A stretch of 64,000 bases of DNA from Oceanospirillaceae bacterium (GTDB lineage: Bacteria; Pseudomonadota; Gammaproteobacteria; Pseudomonadales; Balneatricaceae), in the NCBI GenBank assembly GCA_013215505.1, contig JABSQZ010000007.1, forward strand, positions 62,001 to 126,000, read 5' to 3'. Positions 18,930 through 26,649 of the stretch are shown in pieces (position 1 is the stretch's first letter; every line of letters begins with the position of its first letter). The notes below the pieces were generated by a model. That model did no database searches and was not told the DNA's origin. It saw only the letters and a list, made by a program, of their open reading frames with translations. The translations under genes and the position numbers were made by a program.

Positions 18930-20127
18930 AGCAAAACAAGGCACCACAGCTATGCGCATCAAAGTCGCGAAAGTGTTTACCGAAACACAAGTGTTAGAAA
19001 ACGCCTGCGTGACTTTTTCGCAGCAGATAGAAGATATTGCAGCCTATAGCAGCAGCGGACAATCTGCGACGAAAGATGAAGGTTACAGCGACTTACCGAT
19101 ATTGGATTACTCCGATTATTGGCTGATACCCGGCCTGATAGATACTCATGCTCACGGTGCTATGGGTTGTGATGTTATGGACGCCAGTCACCACAGTTTG
19201 AATACTATGTCAGAATATTTCGCCAGTATTGGCGTTACCGGTTTTTTGCCGACAACGATGACAGCGGATAAAGCAGATATTTGCGCGGCCTTGCAACAAA
19301 TACACCTCTCTAAAGTTCAGGGGGTTGAAGGTGCCGAAATACTCGGTGGCTATTTAGAAGGGCCTTTTTTTAACCCTGTTTATAAAGGCGCCCAACCTGA
19401 AGAGCATTTTTTAGATATCAACCGCACTGATCTCGACGATTTTCTGCAAGCGGCACAAGGCAGTTTAAGTTCCATTGCACTGGCTCCTGAGCAAGCGTTA
19501 GCGCTGTCGCTGATACCCTATTTAAAACAACAGGGATTGCGGGTGATGCTCGGCCACACAGATGCCACTTATGAGCAGACGCTGGCGGCCTTAGATGCCG
19601 GCGCAGACGGAGTAGTACACTGTTTTAACGGTATGCGCGGTATGCATCATCGAGAACCTGGAGTCGTTGGAGCGGCCCTGAGCTGCCCACACTGTTACAC
19701 CGAATTAATTGCCGACGGCCAACACGTGCATCCGGCGATAATGAAACTCTGCTATCAGTTGAAAGGCGCTGAGTATCTCAATCTGATTACCGACTCTGTG
19801 CCCAGCAGCGGCCTGGCCGACGGTGATTACTTTTTAGGCAGCGTCCCTATCAACATCAAACAGGGAGTGGCCCGCACCGCCGAAGGCGGCTTAGCAGGCA
19901 GTACTTTGCAACTACTGCACGCCGTTCGCGATGCCTGCAGCTGGTTCGACATTGATCTGCAAACAGCCTTAAAAATGGCCTCTTTAACCCCTGCAACACT
20001 GCTGGGAATAGACGATAAATACGGCAGCATTAAAACCGGCAAACAAGCATGTTTCACCGTCATAGACCCACAATTCAACGTCCAGGCAACCTGGGTCAAC
20101 GGCCAACAAGTCTATCAAAAAAAATAA
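18922..20127 (+). CDS. nagA: N-acetylhexosamine-6-phosphate deacetylase (NagA/AgaA)
   Basis: Amidohydrolase that removes the acetyl group from GalNAc-6-P or GlcNAc-6-P. Metal and catalytic blocks are present: PGLIDTHAHGAMGCDVMD, the metal-binding Glu in GGYLEGPFFNP, GHTDATYEQ, HCFNGMRGMHHREPG and the catalytic Asp in NLITDSVPSSGL. ATG at 18922 overlaps agaS by 8 bp; an internal ATG at 18952 with AAGG upstream is an alternative and would remove ten residues. It is the last gene of the operon; a 10-bp perfect hairpin follows. Confidence 0.9.
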   Translation: MHEAKQGTTAMRIKVAKVFTETQVLENACVTFSQQIEDIAAYSSSGQSATKDEGYSDLPILDYSDYWLIPGLIDTHAHGAMGCDVMDASHHSLNTMSEYFASIGVTGFLPTTMTADKADICAALQQIHLSKVQGVEGAEILGGYLEGPFFNPVYKGAQPEEHFLDINRTDLDDFLQAAQGSLSSIALAPEQALALSLIPYLKQQGLRVMLGHTDATYEQTLAALDAGADGVVHCFNGMRGMHHREPGVVGAALSCPHCYTELIADGQHVHPAIMKLCYQLKGAEYLNLITDSVPSSGLADGDYFLGSVPINIKQGVARTAEGGLAGSTLQLLHAVRDACSWFDIDLQTALKMASLTPATLLGIDDKYGSIKTGKQACFTVIDPQFNVQATWVNGQQVYQKK

Positions 20128-20137
20128 TGACCCATCC

Positions 20138-20166
20138 CCTAACTTGCAACTAGCCAGCAAGTTAGG
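20138..20166. terminator. Hairpin terminator after the amino-sugar operon
   Basis: CCTAACTTGC (20138-20147) pairs perfectly with GCAAGTTAGG (20157-20166) around a nine-base loop. A CCCCTTTTT tract follows 8 bp later. Probably ends the operon and, in reverse, the convergent binding-protein gene. Confidence 0.6.
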
Positions 20167-20195
20167 ACTCACCCCTTTTTATCCGCTCAAGGCTG

Positions 20196-20258
20196 CCAAC
20201 TTACGACTCACTACTCGCTACTCGCTACTTCCAACTTCCAACTTCCAACTTCCGACTG
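20196..20258. repeat. Heptanucleotide tandem array 2 (9 units)
   Basis: Nine 7-bp units: CCAACTT, ACGACTC, ACTACTC, GCTACTC, GCTACTT, CCAACTT three times, and CCGACTG. The array mixes unit types that are homogeneous in other arrays. It lies between convergent genes and ends 8 bp before the stop codon of the minus-strand gene. Confidence 0.93.
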
Positions 20259-20266
20259 AAGAAAGT

Positions 20267-21004
20267 CTAATAATACTTATCCAATATCCGATCCAACTCA
20301 CCGTTAGTCCGCATAATTGCCAGCTCGCGATTAAACAGCAGCACAAAACTCTGCCATTTTTTATTAAACATCAATCGATAATCAAAGCTGTTGATAGTCT
20401 TAGAGGAAATAACAAATTTGTTGTGCATCGCAGGATTGTTTTTGATGATCCACTGCCCGACTAAGTCGGTGACTACTGTGGCATCGTTACGCTTCAACAA
20501 GGTCATTTGCAGCATCGAAAGTTCAGTATTGGCCTGGGTTTTTTTAATCCGCTGATCGGCAAAATATTCGGCTAACATCGGATAGTTATAACCTAAGTGT
20601 GTGCCTAAGGTTTTGCCAAATAAATCGTCGATTGTTTCAAACTTAAGCGGTTTAGCTTTGGGAGAAAACAACACGTCTTTGACCACGACTATGACATCGC
20701 TAAACGCATATTTTTCTGGGCTGGCGATCCATTCTCTTGCCGTAGCGCTGGCATCAATACCCCCGGCCAACAGTGTCAAAGCCACCCTTTTCTTGGGAAT
20801 GCCCACCGTCTCAATCTGATAGCCATTCCTGTTGGCGATGTAACTGAGCACTTCCACCATGATACCTTTGGCCTGCCCCTGTTCTCCTTTAATCATATAG
20901 GGGGGATAGCCACTGGGGGATATATTCATAGTAATAGTGTCACTGGCTTGTACGGTATTTAGCAAGTAACAAGCAAACAACAGAGTGGTTAATAGGCTTT
21001 TCAT
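20267..21004 (-). CDS. Periplasmic solute-binding protein, family 3
   Basis: Secreted protein with the SBP_bac_3 fold. A signal peptide (MKSLLTTLLFACYLLNTVQA) precedes ITMNISPSGYPPYMIKGEQGQAKGIMVEVLSYIANRNGYQIE. There is no transporter next to it, and the ligand-binding Arg/Asp pattern of amino-acid receptors is weak (TAREW near residue 88). It belongs to the orphan binding proteins common in marine gammaproteobacteria. The role may be sensing or redox signalling rather than uptake. Single gene with a GAGGG ribosome site. Confidence 0.82.
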   Translation of the reverse strand: MKSLLTTLLFACYLLNTVQASDTITMNISPSGYPPYMIKGEQGQAKGIMVEVLSYIANRNGYQIETVGIPKKRVALTLLAGGIDASATAREWIASPEKYAFSDVIVVVKDVLFSPKAKPLKFETIDDLFGKTLGTHLGYNYPMLAEYFADQRIKKTQANTELSMLQMTLLKRNDATVVTDLVGQWIIKNNPAMHNKFVISSKTINSFDYRLMFNKKWQSFVLLFNRELAIMRTNGELDRILDKYY

Positions 21005-21242
21005 ACTGCCCTCCTACGCATTAATGGCAACTTAGTAAGAGTAGATCAATATTCCGTTTTTGATGGCCAAAGCGCGCATTTTTTAGCCTCGAACACTTAT
21101 CTGTTTAACTATCTGCTACTATGGCGGCCATTATTGACTCAACAGCATTTGCACCCGTCCGACGAGTCCCTGCAGCTGCTAAGGGTTAGCAGATAGCGGA
21201 CAGATTGGCAGCTCAACAAACATAATTTATAGGAACAAGCGC

Positions 21243-22088
21243 ATGGGATTTAAAGGTAGTGAGCGTTACGTAGCCACTGATGAGTTACAAATAGCCGTCA
21301 ACGCGGCCATCACTTTACAGCGGCCGCTACTGATTAAGGGAGAGCCCGGTACCGGTAAAACTATGCTGGCTGAAGAAGTGGCCGCCGCCACCGGTAACCG
21401 CTTATTGCGCTGGCACATTAAATCAACCACTAAAGCTCAGCAGGGGCTATACGAGTACGATGCGGTATCGCGGTTGCGCGACTCGCAACTGGGTGACGAG
21501 CGCGTTCATGACATTGGCAACTACATTAAAAAAGGCATGCTCTGGCAGGCCTTTGACAGTGAAGAGCGAGTGGTGTTGCTGATCGATGAAATAGACAAGG
21601 CCGACATTGAATTCCCCAACGATTTACTGGTCGAGTTGGATCAGATGGAATTCAGCGTCTATGAGACCGGCGAGCGAGTAGTGGCAAAACACCGCCCTAT
21701 CATCATCATCACATCTAACAACGAAAAAGAGCTACCCGATGCCTTTTTACGGCGCTGCTTTTTCCATTACATCCAATTCCCCGACCGCCAAACCATGCAG
21801 CAGATAGTCGATGTACACTATCCGAACTTGCAAAATGAGTTAGTTAAAGAGGCACTGGATATCTTCTTCCAGGTGCGCAATGTCAACGGCCTGAAGAAAA
21901 AGCCCTCCACTAGCGAGTTAATTGACTGGTTAAAATTATTAATGGCCGACAGCATCTCCCTGGAAGTGCTGCAAAACACTGATCCCGGTAAAGCGATTCC
22001 GCCACTGCACGGTGCCTTGTTAAAAAACGAGCAAGACGTGCATATGCTGGAGCGTCTGGCCTTTATGTCGCGCCGTCGTCCAAGCTAA
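21243..22088 (+). CDS. MoxR-family AAA+ ATPase
   Basis: AAA+ chaperone-like ATPase. Walker A GEPGTGKT (residues about 33-40), Walker B VVLLIDEID, sensor 1 IIITSNNEKELPDAFLRRCFFHYIQFP with the arginine finger are intact. The 281 residues match the APE2220/CoxD-like MoxR branch. It is followed after 2 bp by a VWA-domain gene, the usual partner. Such pairs act in metallo-enzyme maturation or stress protection; the client here is unknown because no oxidase or dehydrogenase is adjacent. Confidence 0.92.
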   Translation: MGFKGSERYVATDELQIAVNAAITLQRPLLIKGEPGTGKTMLAEEVAAATGNRLLRWHIKSTTKAQQGLYEYDAVSRLRDSQLGDERVHDIGNYIKKGMLWQAFDSEERVVLLIDEIDKADIEFPNDLLVELDQMEFSVYETGERVVAKHRPIIIITSNNEKELPDAFLRRCFFHYIQFPDRQTMQQIVDVHYPNLQNELVKEALDIFFQVRNVNGLKKKPSTSELIDWLKLLMADSISLEVLQNTDPGKAIPPLHGALLKNEQDVHMLERLAFMSRRRPS

Positions 22089-22090
22089 TT

Positions 22091-23266
22091 ATGTTAATCG
22101 ATTTTTTTAATACACTGCGCAAAGCGGCCATTCCAGTAACCCTCAACGAGTTGCTGATGCTGCTGGAAGCGTTAAAGCAAAAAGTAGTTTTTGCCGACTT
22201 GAATGAGTTCTATCTGCTGGCCAGAGTCTGTCTGGTTAAAGATGAAAAATACTTCGACCGCTACGATCAAGCTTTTGCCTACTACTTTAAAGGCATAGAG
22301 ATACTGGAGCTATTCCCCAGTTCCGAGATCCCCGAAGACTGGCTAAAAGCCGAGTTCCTGAAAAACCTCAGCAATGAAGAAAAAGCGCAGATAGAGGCGG
22401 CAGGCGGTTTAGATAAGCTGATGCAGATGCTTAATGAGCGCCTCAAAGAGCAACAAAAGCGCCACGCCGGCGGCAACAAGTGGATAGGCACTGGCGGCAC
22501 CTCCCCCTTCGGCCACAGTGGCTACAATCCTGAAGGTATCCGTATCGGCGGCCAGAGCGCGCATAAACGCGCCATCAAAGTCTGGGAAAAACGTCAGTTT
22601 AAAAACCTCGATGATCAGGTTGAACTGGGCACTCGCAACATCAAAGTGGCGCTGCGCAAACTGCGCCAGTTTGCCCGCAGCGGCTCTGAAGTGGAGTTGG
22701 ATCTTAACGAAACTATCCGCAGCACCGCCGACAATGCCGGGCTATTGGATATAAAGATGATCCCCGAGCGTCACAACGCCGCCAAAGTACTGCTATTTTT
22801 AGATATCGGCGGTTCTATGGACCCTTATATCCACTTGTGCGAGCAGTTGTTTTCAGCGGCACGCAGCGAATTTAAGCACCTCGAATACTATTATTTTCAC
22901 AACTGCATTTACGAGAAGCTCTGGCAGGACAACAAGCGCCGTTTCAACGATACCGTCGCCACCTTAGAAGTACTCAACTCTTACCCCAGCGATTACAAAG
23001 TGATCTTTATTGGCGATGCAGCTATGTCACCCTACGAGCTATTCAGCCGCTACGGCAGTGTCGAACACATGAATGAAGAGCCCGGAGAAACCTGGTTACA
23101 GCGAATTTTAGATACCTGGAGCAAAGTCATCTGGCTAAACCCCACCCCGCAGGGTCACTGGCAATATACCCAAACCACACAGGCAATAGCTAAACAGCTG
23201 GACGGACAGATGTACCCGCTGACCCTTGAGGGAATGACTAAAGCAATTGGTTATTTGTCTAAGTAG
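22091..23266 (+). CDS. VWA-domain protein (CoxE-like), MoxR partner
   Basis: Cytoplasmic adaptor of 391 residues. The last 200 residues form a von Willebrand A domain whose metal site reads DIGGSM, where the common form is DxSxS; the first Ser is Gly. This Gly form recurs in this subfamily as far as I remember, so it may be normal rather than a lesion. The N-terminal half is mixed alpha, with a KAQIEAAGGLDKLMQMLNERLKEQQKR coiled stretch. Start codon 2 bp after moxR, so strictly co-transcribed. Confidence 0.88.
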   Translation: MLIDFFNTLRKAAIPVTLNELLMLLEALKQKVVFADLNEFYLLARVCLVKDEKYFDRYDQAFAYYFKGIEILELFPSSEIPEDWLKAEFLKNLSNEEKAQIEAAGGLDKLMQMLNERLKEQQKRHAGGNKWIGTGGTSPFGHSGYNPEGIRIGGQSAHKRAIKVWEKRQFKNLDDQVELGTRNIKVALRKLRQFARSGSEVELDLNETIRSTADNAGLLDIKMIPERHNAAKVLLFLDIGGSMDPYIHLCEQLFSAARSEFKHLEYYYFHNCIYEKLWQDNKRRFNDTVATLEVLNSYPSDYKVIFIGDAAMSPYELFSRYGSVEHMNEEPGETWLQRILDTWSKVIWLNPTPQGHWQYTQTTQAIAKQLDGQMYPLTLEGMTKAIGYLSK

Positions 23267-23501
23267 TGGGCAGCTAAAACTGTATATAACGAACACCGCT
23301 TATGCAAAAAATTTTTTTGCTTCTCAATAGTATGAATGATGTATATGGATACGGCGGTTCATGCCCAAAATATTTTCCTGCCAGCCAGTAATAGGCATAT
23401 GCCGAGAGATTAGCAGCCGCTAAAGTTTGTAAATAATTTGTTAATCCTTATGCTATTTTATACATAACATTAGCGTTTCTATTAAATATAAGGATTTATT
23501 T

Positions 23502-24038
23502 GTGGACAAATTAAATACTAAACTCCAAGATTTTATTAAAAAACAACCGCTGTTTTTTGTGGCTACGGCTGCAGCAGATGGCAGAGTTAATATGTCCCCA
23601 AAAGGGCTGGATTCTCTACGTATAATCGACCAGAAAAAAATTGTCTGGATGAACCTCAGTGGCAGCGGCAACGAAACAGCGGCTCATCTACTGGATACGA
23701 ATCGAATGACTTTAATGTTTTGTGCTTTTTCCGGAGACGCTTTGATTCTGCGAGTTTATGGTACAGCAAAAACATACCATCCCCGCGATTCACAATGGCA
23801 GCAGCTTGCCAGTTTGTTCCCCAAAATGGCTGGATGCAGACAGATATTTGAACTCTCAATTGACTTAATCCAATTGTCTTGTGGCACCGGTGTTCCGCTA
23901 ATGGAATTTAATGCTCAGCGAGGAGAGACAGAGTTGTTACCCTTCTACGAGAAAATGGGAGAGGATGGAGTCAGCAAATATTGGCAAAAGAAGAACGACA
24001 TTAGTATTGACGGGAAGACAACTGGAATAACAGCATGA
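23502..24038 (+). CDS. Pyridoxamine 5'-phosphate oxidase-like FMN protein
   Basis: Split-barrel flavin protein of the PNPOx-like superfamily. Blocks FVATAAADGRVNMSPKG and VWMNLSGSGNETAAHLLDTNRMTLMFCAF mark the FMN-binding part. The usual role of this 180-residue group is unknown (small reductase or flavin binder). Start is GTG at 23502 with AAGGA upstream. The stop codon lies inside an 11-bp perfect inverted repeat. Confidence 0.85.
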   Translation: MDKLNTKLQDFIKKQPLFFVATAAADGRVNMSPKGLDSLRIIDQKKIVWMNLSGSGNETAAHLLDTNRMTLMFCAFSGDALILRVYGTAKTYHPRDSQWQQLASLFPKMAGCRQIFELSIDLIQLSCGTGVPLMEFNAQRGETELLPFYEKMGEDGVSKYWQKKNDISIDGKTTGITA

Positions 24039-24050
24039 TCTGTTATTCCA
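24023..24050. terminator. Inverted repeat spanning the PNPOx-like stop codon
   Basis: TGGAATAACAG (24023-24033) and CTGTTATTCCA (24040-24050) are perfect complements with a six-base loop that contains the TGA stop. There is no strong T-run; likely an mRNA 3'-end structure. Confidence 0.5.
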
Positions 24051-24150
24051 TTATCTGAGCTAATTTTCGCCGGGAATTCCTCGTTCCAATCAGTCTGCTT
24101 TACCTGCCTGTAAGCGCGGTTGGCGTGTTGGCAGTACCCCTATTAACTCT

Positions 24151-24567
24151 TTATCCACCCATTTCAGTGGGTAGAGTATCAAACTTTGGCACTCCTTCTG
24201 GAAACACCGCCCAGTGCGGAGCAGATGCCGTATAGATAGCCATATTGGGAGAAAAATCGCATGTCAGTAGCGTTGATGCTGCCACCGAATAGAAATTACC
24301 TACACACACATCGATAGCTAATGTGGTGCCGCAATCACTGCAAAATTTATGATGCATATCTTGTCCAGAGTCACCTTTGCGGGTGAAAGTTGCAACTTCA
24401 CCTTTAGTAAATTTAAACTGCTCAGCCCCAACCCAGATACCAAACCACTTATCAGAACCGGTGTATTTTTGACACTCATCACAATAGCAGAATGCCGTAT
24501 TGATGGGTTCTCCCTCAAAGCAGTATTCAATATTTCCACAGCCACACTGACCTTCATAATTACTCAT
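24151..24567 (-). CDS. GFA/CENP-V family zinc protein
   Basis: Small zinc protein of the glutathione-dependent formaldehyde-activating (Gfa) family. Zinc ligands are visible: GQCGCGNIEY, FCYCDECQK and FCSDCGTTL. The longest frame begins with TTG at 24585; ATG at 24567 gives the normal MSNYEGQCGCG start, so I use it. The role of most family members is not established; they are often called S-(hydroxymethyl)glutathione synthase with little evidence. Confidence 0.85.
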   Translation of the reverse strand: MSNYEGQCGCGNIEYCFEGEPINTAFCYCDECQKYTGSDKWFGIWVGAEQFKFTKGEVATFTRKGDSGQDMHHKFCSDCGTTLAIDVCVGNFYSVAASTLLTCDFSPNMAIYTASAPHWAVFPEGVPKFDTLPTEMGG

Positions 24568-24909
24568 ATTTTGCTTACTGCCCAATTAAATTTATTGAAG
24601 TAATTCAATTCGCAAAATAATTTCACCTGCGAATAATCAAAGTGTAAACAACCCTAACTGACAATAAGTGTCAGCAGCATTTTATTTATCCTGATTGGTC
24701 CTTGGTTTGAGACTAACAGTGTGAAATACAGCCAGCATGTGATGCACAACATGAAGCTGAAGTGAGTGCAGGAAAACTTGGCACAGCGAGTGCAAAAGAG
24801 CCATGGTTATGGTTAAAAAGTTAATTTATTAGCTAAATAGACCTGTTATATAGTGCTGTTCCCGGTACTACAGTATTGGACATAGACAAGGCTAGTCCTT
24901 TCAAATTTG
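24568..24909. other. Intergenic, no gene seen
   Basis: AT-rich, many stops in all frames. Nothing beyond a possible promoter region for the Gfa-like gene. Confidence 0.4.
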
Positions 24910-25119
24910 TTATAATGTCATGTTAGAAAATGTCTGGACTTGGCCGACAGTCGTCACCGCTAGTCGAAGACTCAGTGCTTGCAAGTCAGCTTGGGTAACG
25001 GCAAAACCTGACACATAGCAGACAGAGGCTAAAAGTTCTAACTTAGCAATAATCGGCCAGAAGTAAGCATGTGCAACGCGGAAGGCGTGCAGCAAGTTCC
25101 GATTAAGTGATTCTTTCAT
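24910..25119 (-). CDS. Small hypothetical protein (69 aa) with a strong ribosome site
   Basis: Not recognised. The frame is preceded by GAAGGAGG seven bases before ATG, the best ribosome site in the neighbourhood, which is the main reason to believe it. The product has a hydrophobic middle (AYFWPIIAKLELLASVCYVSGFAV) that could be a membrane helix, and no known motif. It is transcribed away from the binding-protein gene at 25.4 kb. It could also be a remnant of a longer gene. Confidence 0.4.
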   Translation of the reverse strand: MKESLNRNLLHAFRVAHAYFWPIIAKLELLASVCYVSGFAVTQADLQALSLRLAVTTVGQVQTFSNMTL

Positions 25120-25363
25120 CTAGACCTCCTTCGCTCTACATGTAGGAAATAATTCTACTTCCTAGTCCACTTGATTTTCGTGGTGATTACCTTGGTTTTT
25201 TGGACTTTTGAATCACCCTTGTTATCAACAATAGTAATTATACAATTAAGCCTTATGTTTAATATATTTACGATTTGATAACTTGTAGAGCATTCTTTTT
25301 TGTAGAAGGCTAGATTTCGGTGACCACTAGAACACTAGCCTAGATTGGAAAAAGGAGACTATT

Positions 25364-26152
25364 GTGCTTCGAGCTATTTTATTATTGTTATTCTCGCTTA
25401 ATGTTCATGCTGATACCCTTTCATTGTGTGCGTACCACAACTGGGCCCCTTGGGTTTATTTAAAAAACGGGGGGTATGATGGACTCATGATTGAACAGGT
25501 TGATAAATTCAAAGAAAAATATCCTGAAATTAAGATAGAAATAAAAGAAATCAAGAATTGGAAGAGATGCCAAGCAGAAGTGGCTAGTGGACGAATTACT
25601 ATGGTTCTAGGAGCATATAAGACACACGAAAGAAAAGAGATTTTTGACTACTTACCAACACCAGCTGTCATAAACATATCTGCTATCAGTGCATACACTT
25701 CAAACAACTCTATTGATCTTGCGAATTCATTAGACGACCTTAGAAAATACACTGTGAGTGTGGAACGAGGTAGTAGTTTTGGAGCAGTAGTAGACTCATT
25801 TATAAAAAGTTTGCCTGCAAGTAACGCATTTGAATCTAATTCGTTCGATCAATCGATCAAGCTCGTTTTGCTTAATAGAGTTGATTACGTTTTCATGTCT
25901 GATTCACAGTATGAATCAATAGGGGATTTAAACAGTGTGAAGTACCCCTATTTAAAGCACTTAAACTTAAACTTAAAATTCAGAAAGATATTTACAGTTA
26001 CTAGGGATATACCTATTTTTTACATTTTTGGAAAAGGCACTGGCAATTATGGTAAATTTGCGGAGAAGTGGTTAAACGTCATTAAGTACTATCAAGAAAA
26101 TGTTGTAATCGAAGAAAGGATTCAGTTCCACAAAGAACATGCAGGCGATTAA
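25364..26152 (+). CDS. Periplasmic solute-binding protein, family 3 (AT-rich)
   Basis: Secreted SBP_bac_3 protein of 262 residues. Signal MLRAILLLLFSLNVHA, then LSLCAYHNWAPWVYLKNGGYDGLMIEQVDKF. GTG start with GGAG seven bases upstream. Base composition is clearly more AT-rich than the flanking genes, which suggests recent acquisition. No transporter or sensor kinase is next to it. Like the protein at 20.3 kb it is an orphan, but the two are not close paralogues. Confidence 0.8.
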   Translation: MLRAILLLLFSLNVHADTLSLCAYHNWAPWVYLKNGGYDGLMIEQVDKFKEKYPEIKIEIKEIKNWKRCQAEVASGRITMVLGAYKTHERKEIFDYLPTPAVINISAISAYTSNNSIDLANSLDDLRKYTVSVERGSSFGAVVDSFIKSLPASNAFESNSFDQSIKLVLLNRVDYVFMSDSQYESIGDLNSVKYPYLKHLNLNLKFRKIFTVTRDIPIFYIFGKGTGNYGKFAEKWLNVIKYYQENVVIEERIQFHKEHAGD

Positions 26153-26649
26153 AAATAGTAGTTATTGAGTACTCATCTGCTTCCAAAATAATTCGTGTTA
26201 TTTCTTTCCTTATCGCCCGCGTTTTTCTTCATACAAGCTGTATAGGCATTATGTTTCAAAGCTCTGTATATCCTTGTCCTTGCTTTTAAGTATGTAGATT
26301 CAATCTGTCAATGCAACACTTTATGATAAGAAGATAAGTGGAGTATTTCCCATGTCTAGCATACCAACAAGATCGCATTTTTTTGAGAAAGATAAAGATG
26401 AAATCGGGTGTAAATGCAAAGCAGGTAAATCCTTGGCGGCTATAGGCCGTCCATGACCTAACTTCACTTTTTGTGACATCCTGTCACTCCACTTCGTCAA
26501 TTTAGTAAATTACTCCGGCTGCATTCCAAGGGGTTTGATGGCCCGTAGCTAAGGTTTATGTATTTCTGAGCTTTTAACTCGTATTAAAAAAACTCAATCT
26601 AGCTTAGAGGCATAAGACAAACCTTGACCCCTCGGGCGTTAAGAGTTTG
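26153..26649. other. Intergenic with a degenerate interspersed-repeat relic
   Basis: No gene. Bases 26445-26550 align by eye with 30181-30290 of the large duplicated element (shared blocks GGCCG, ACATCCTGTC/ACGTCCTGTC, TCCACT, CAATTTxGTAAAT, CTCCGGC, AAGGGG, GGCCCGTAG). It is a third, older copy of the same non-coding repeat. Confidence 0.6.

Noticed and set aside
20196-20258. Heptamer arrays considered as CRISPR
   Set aside because: The units are contiguous 7-mers without spacers, and there are no cas genes.
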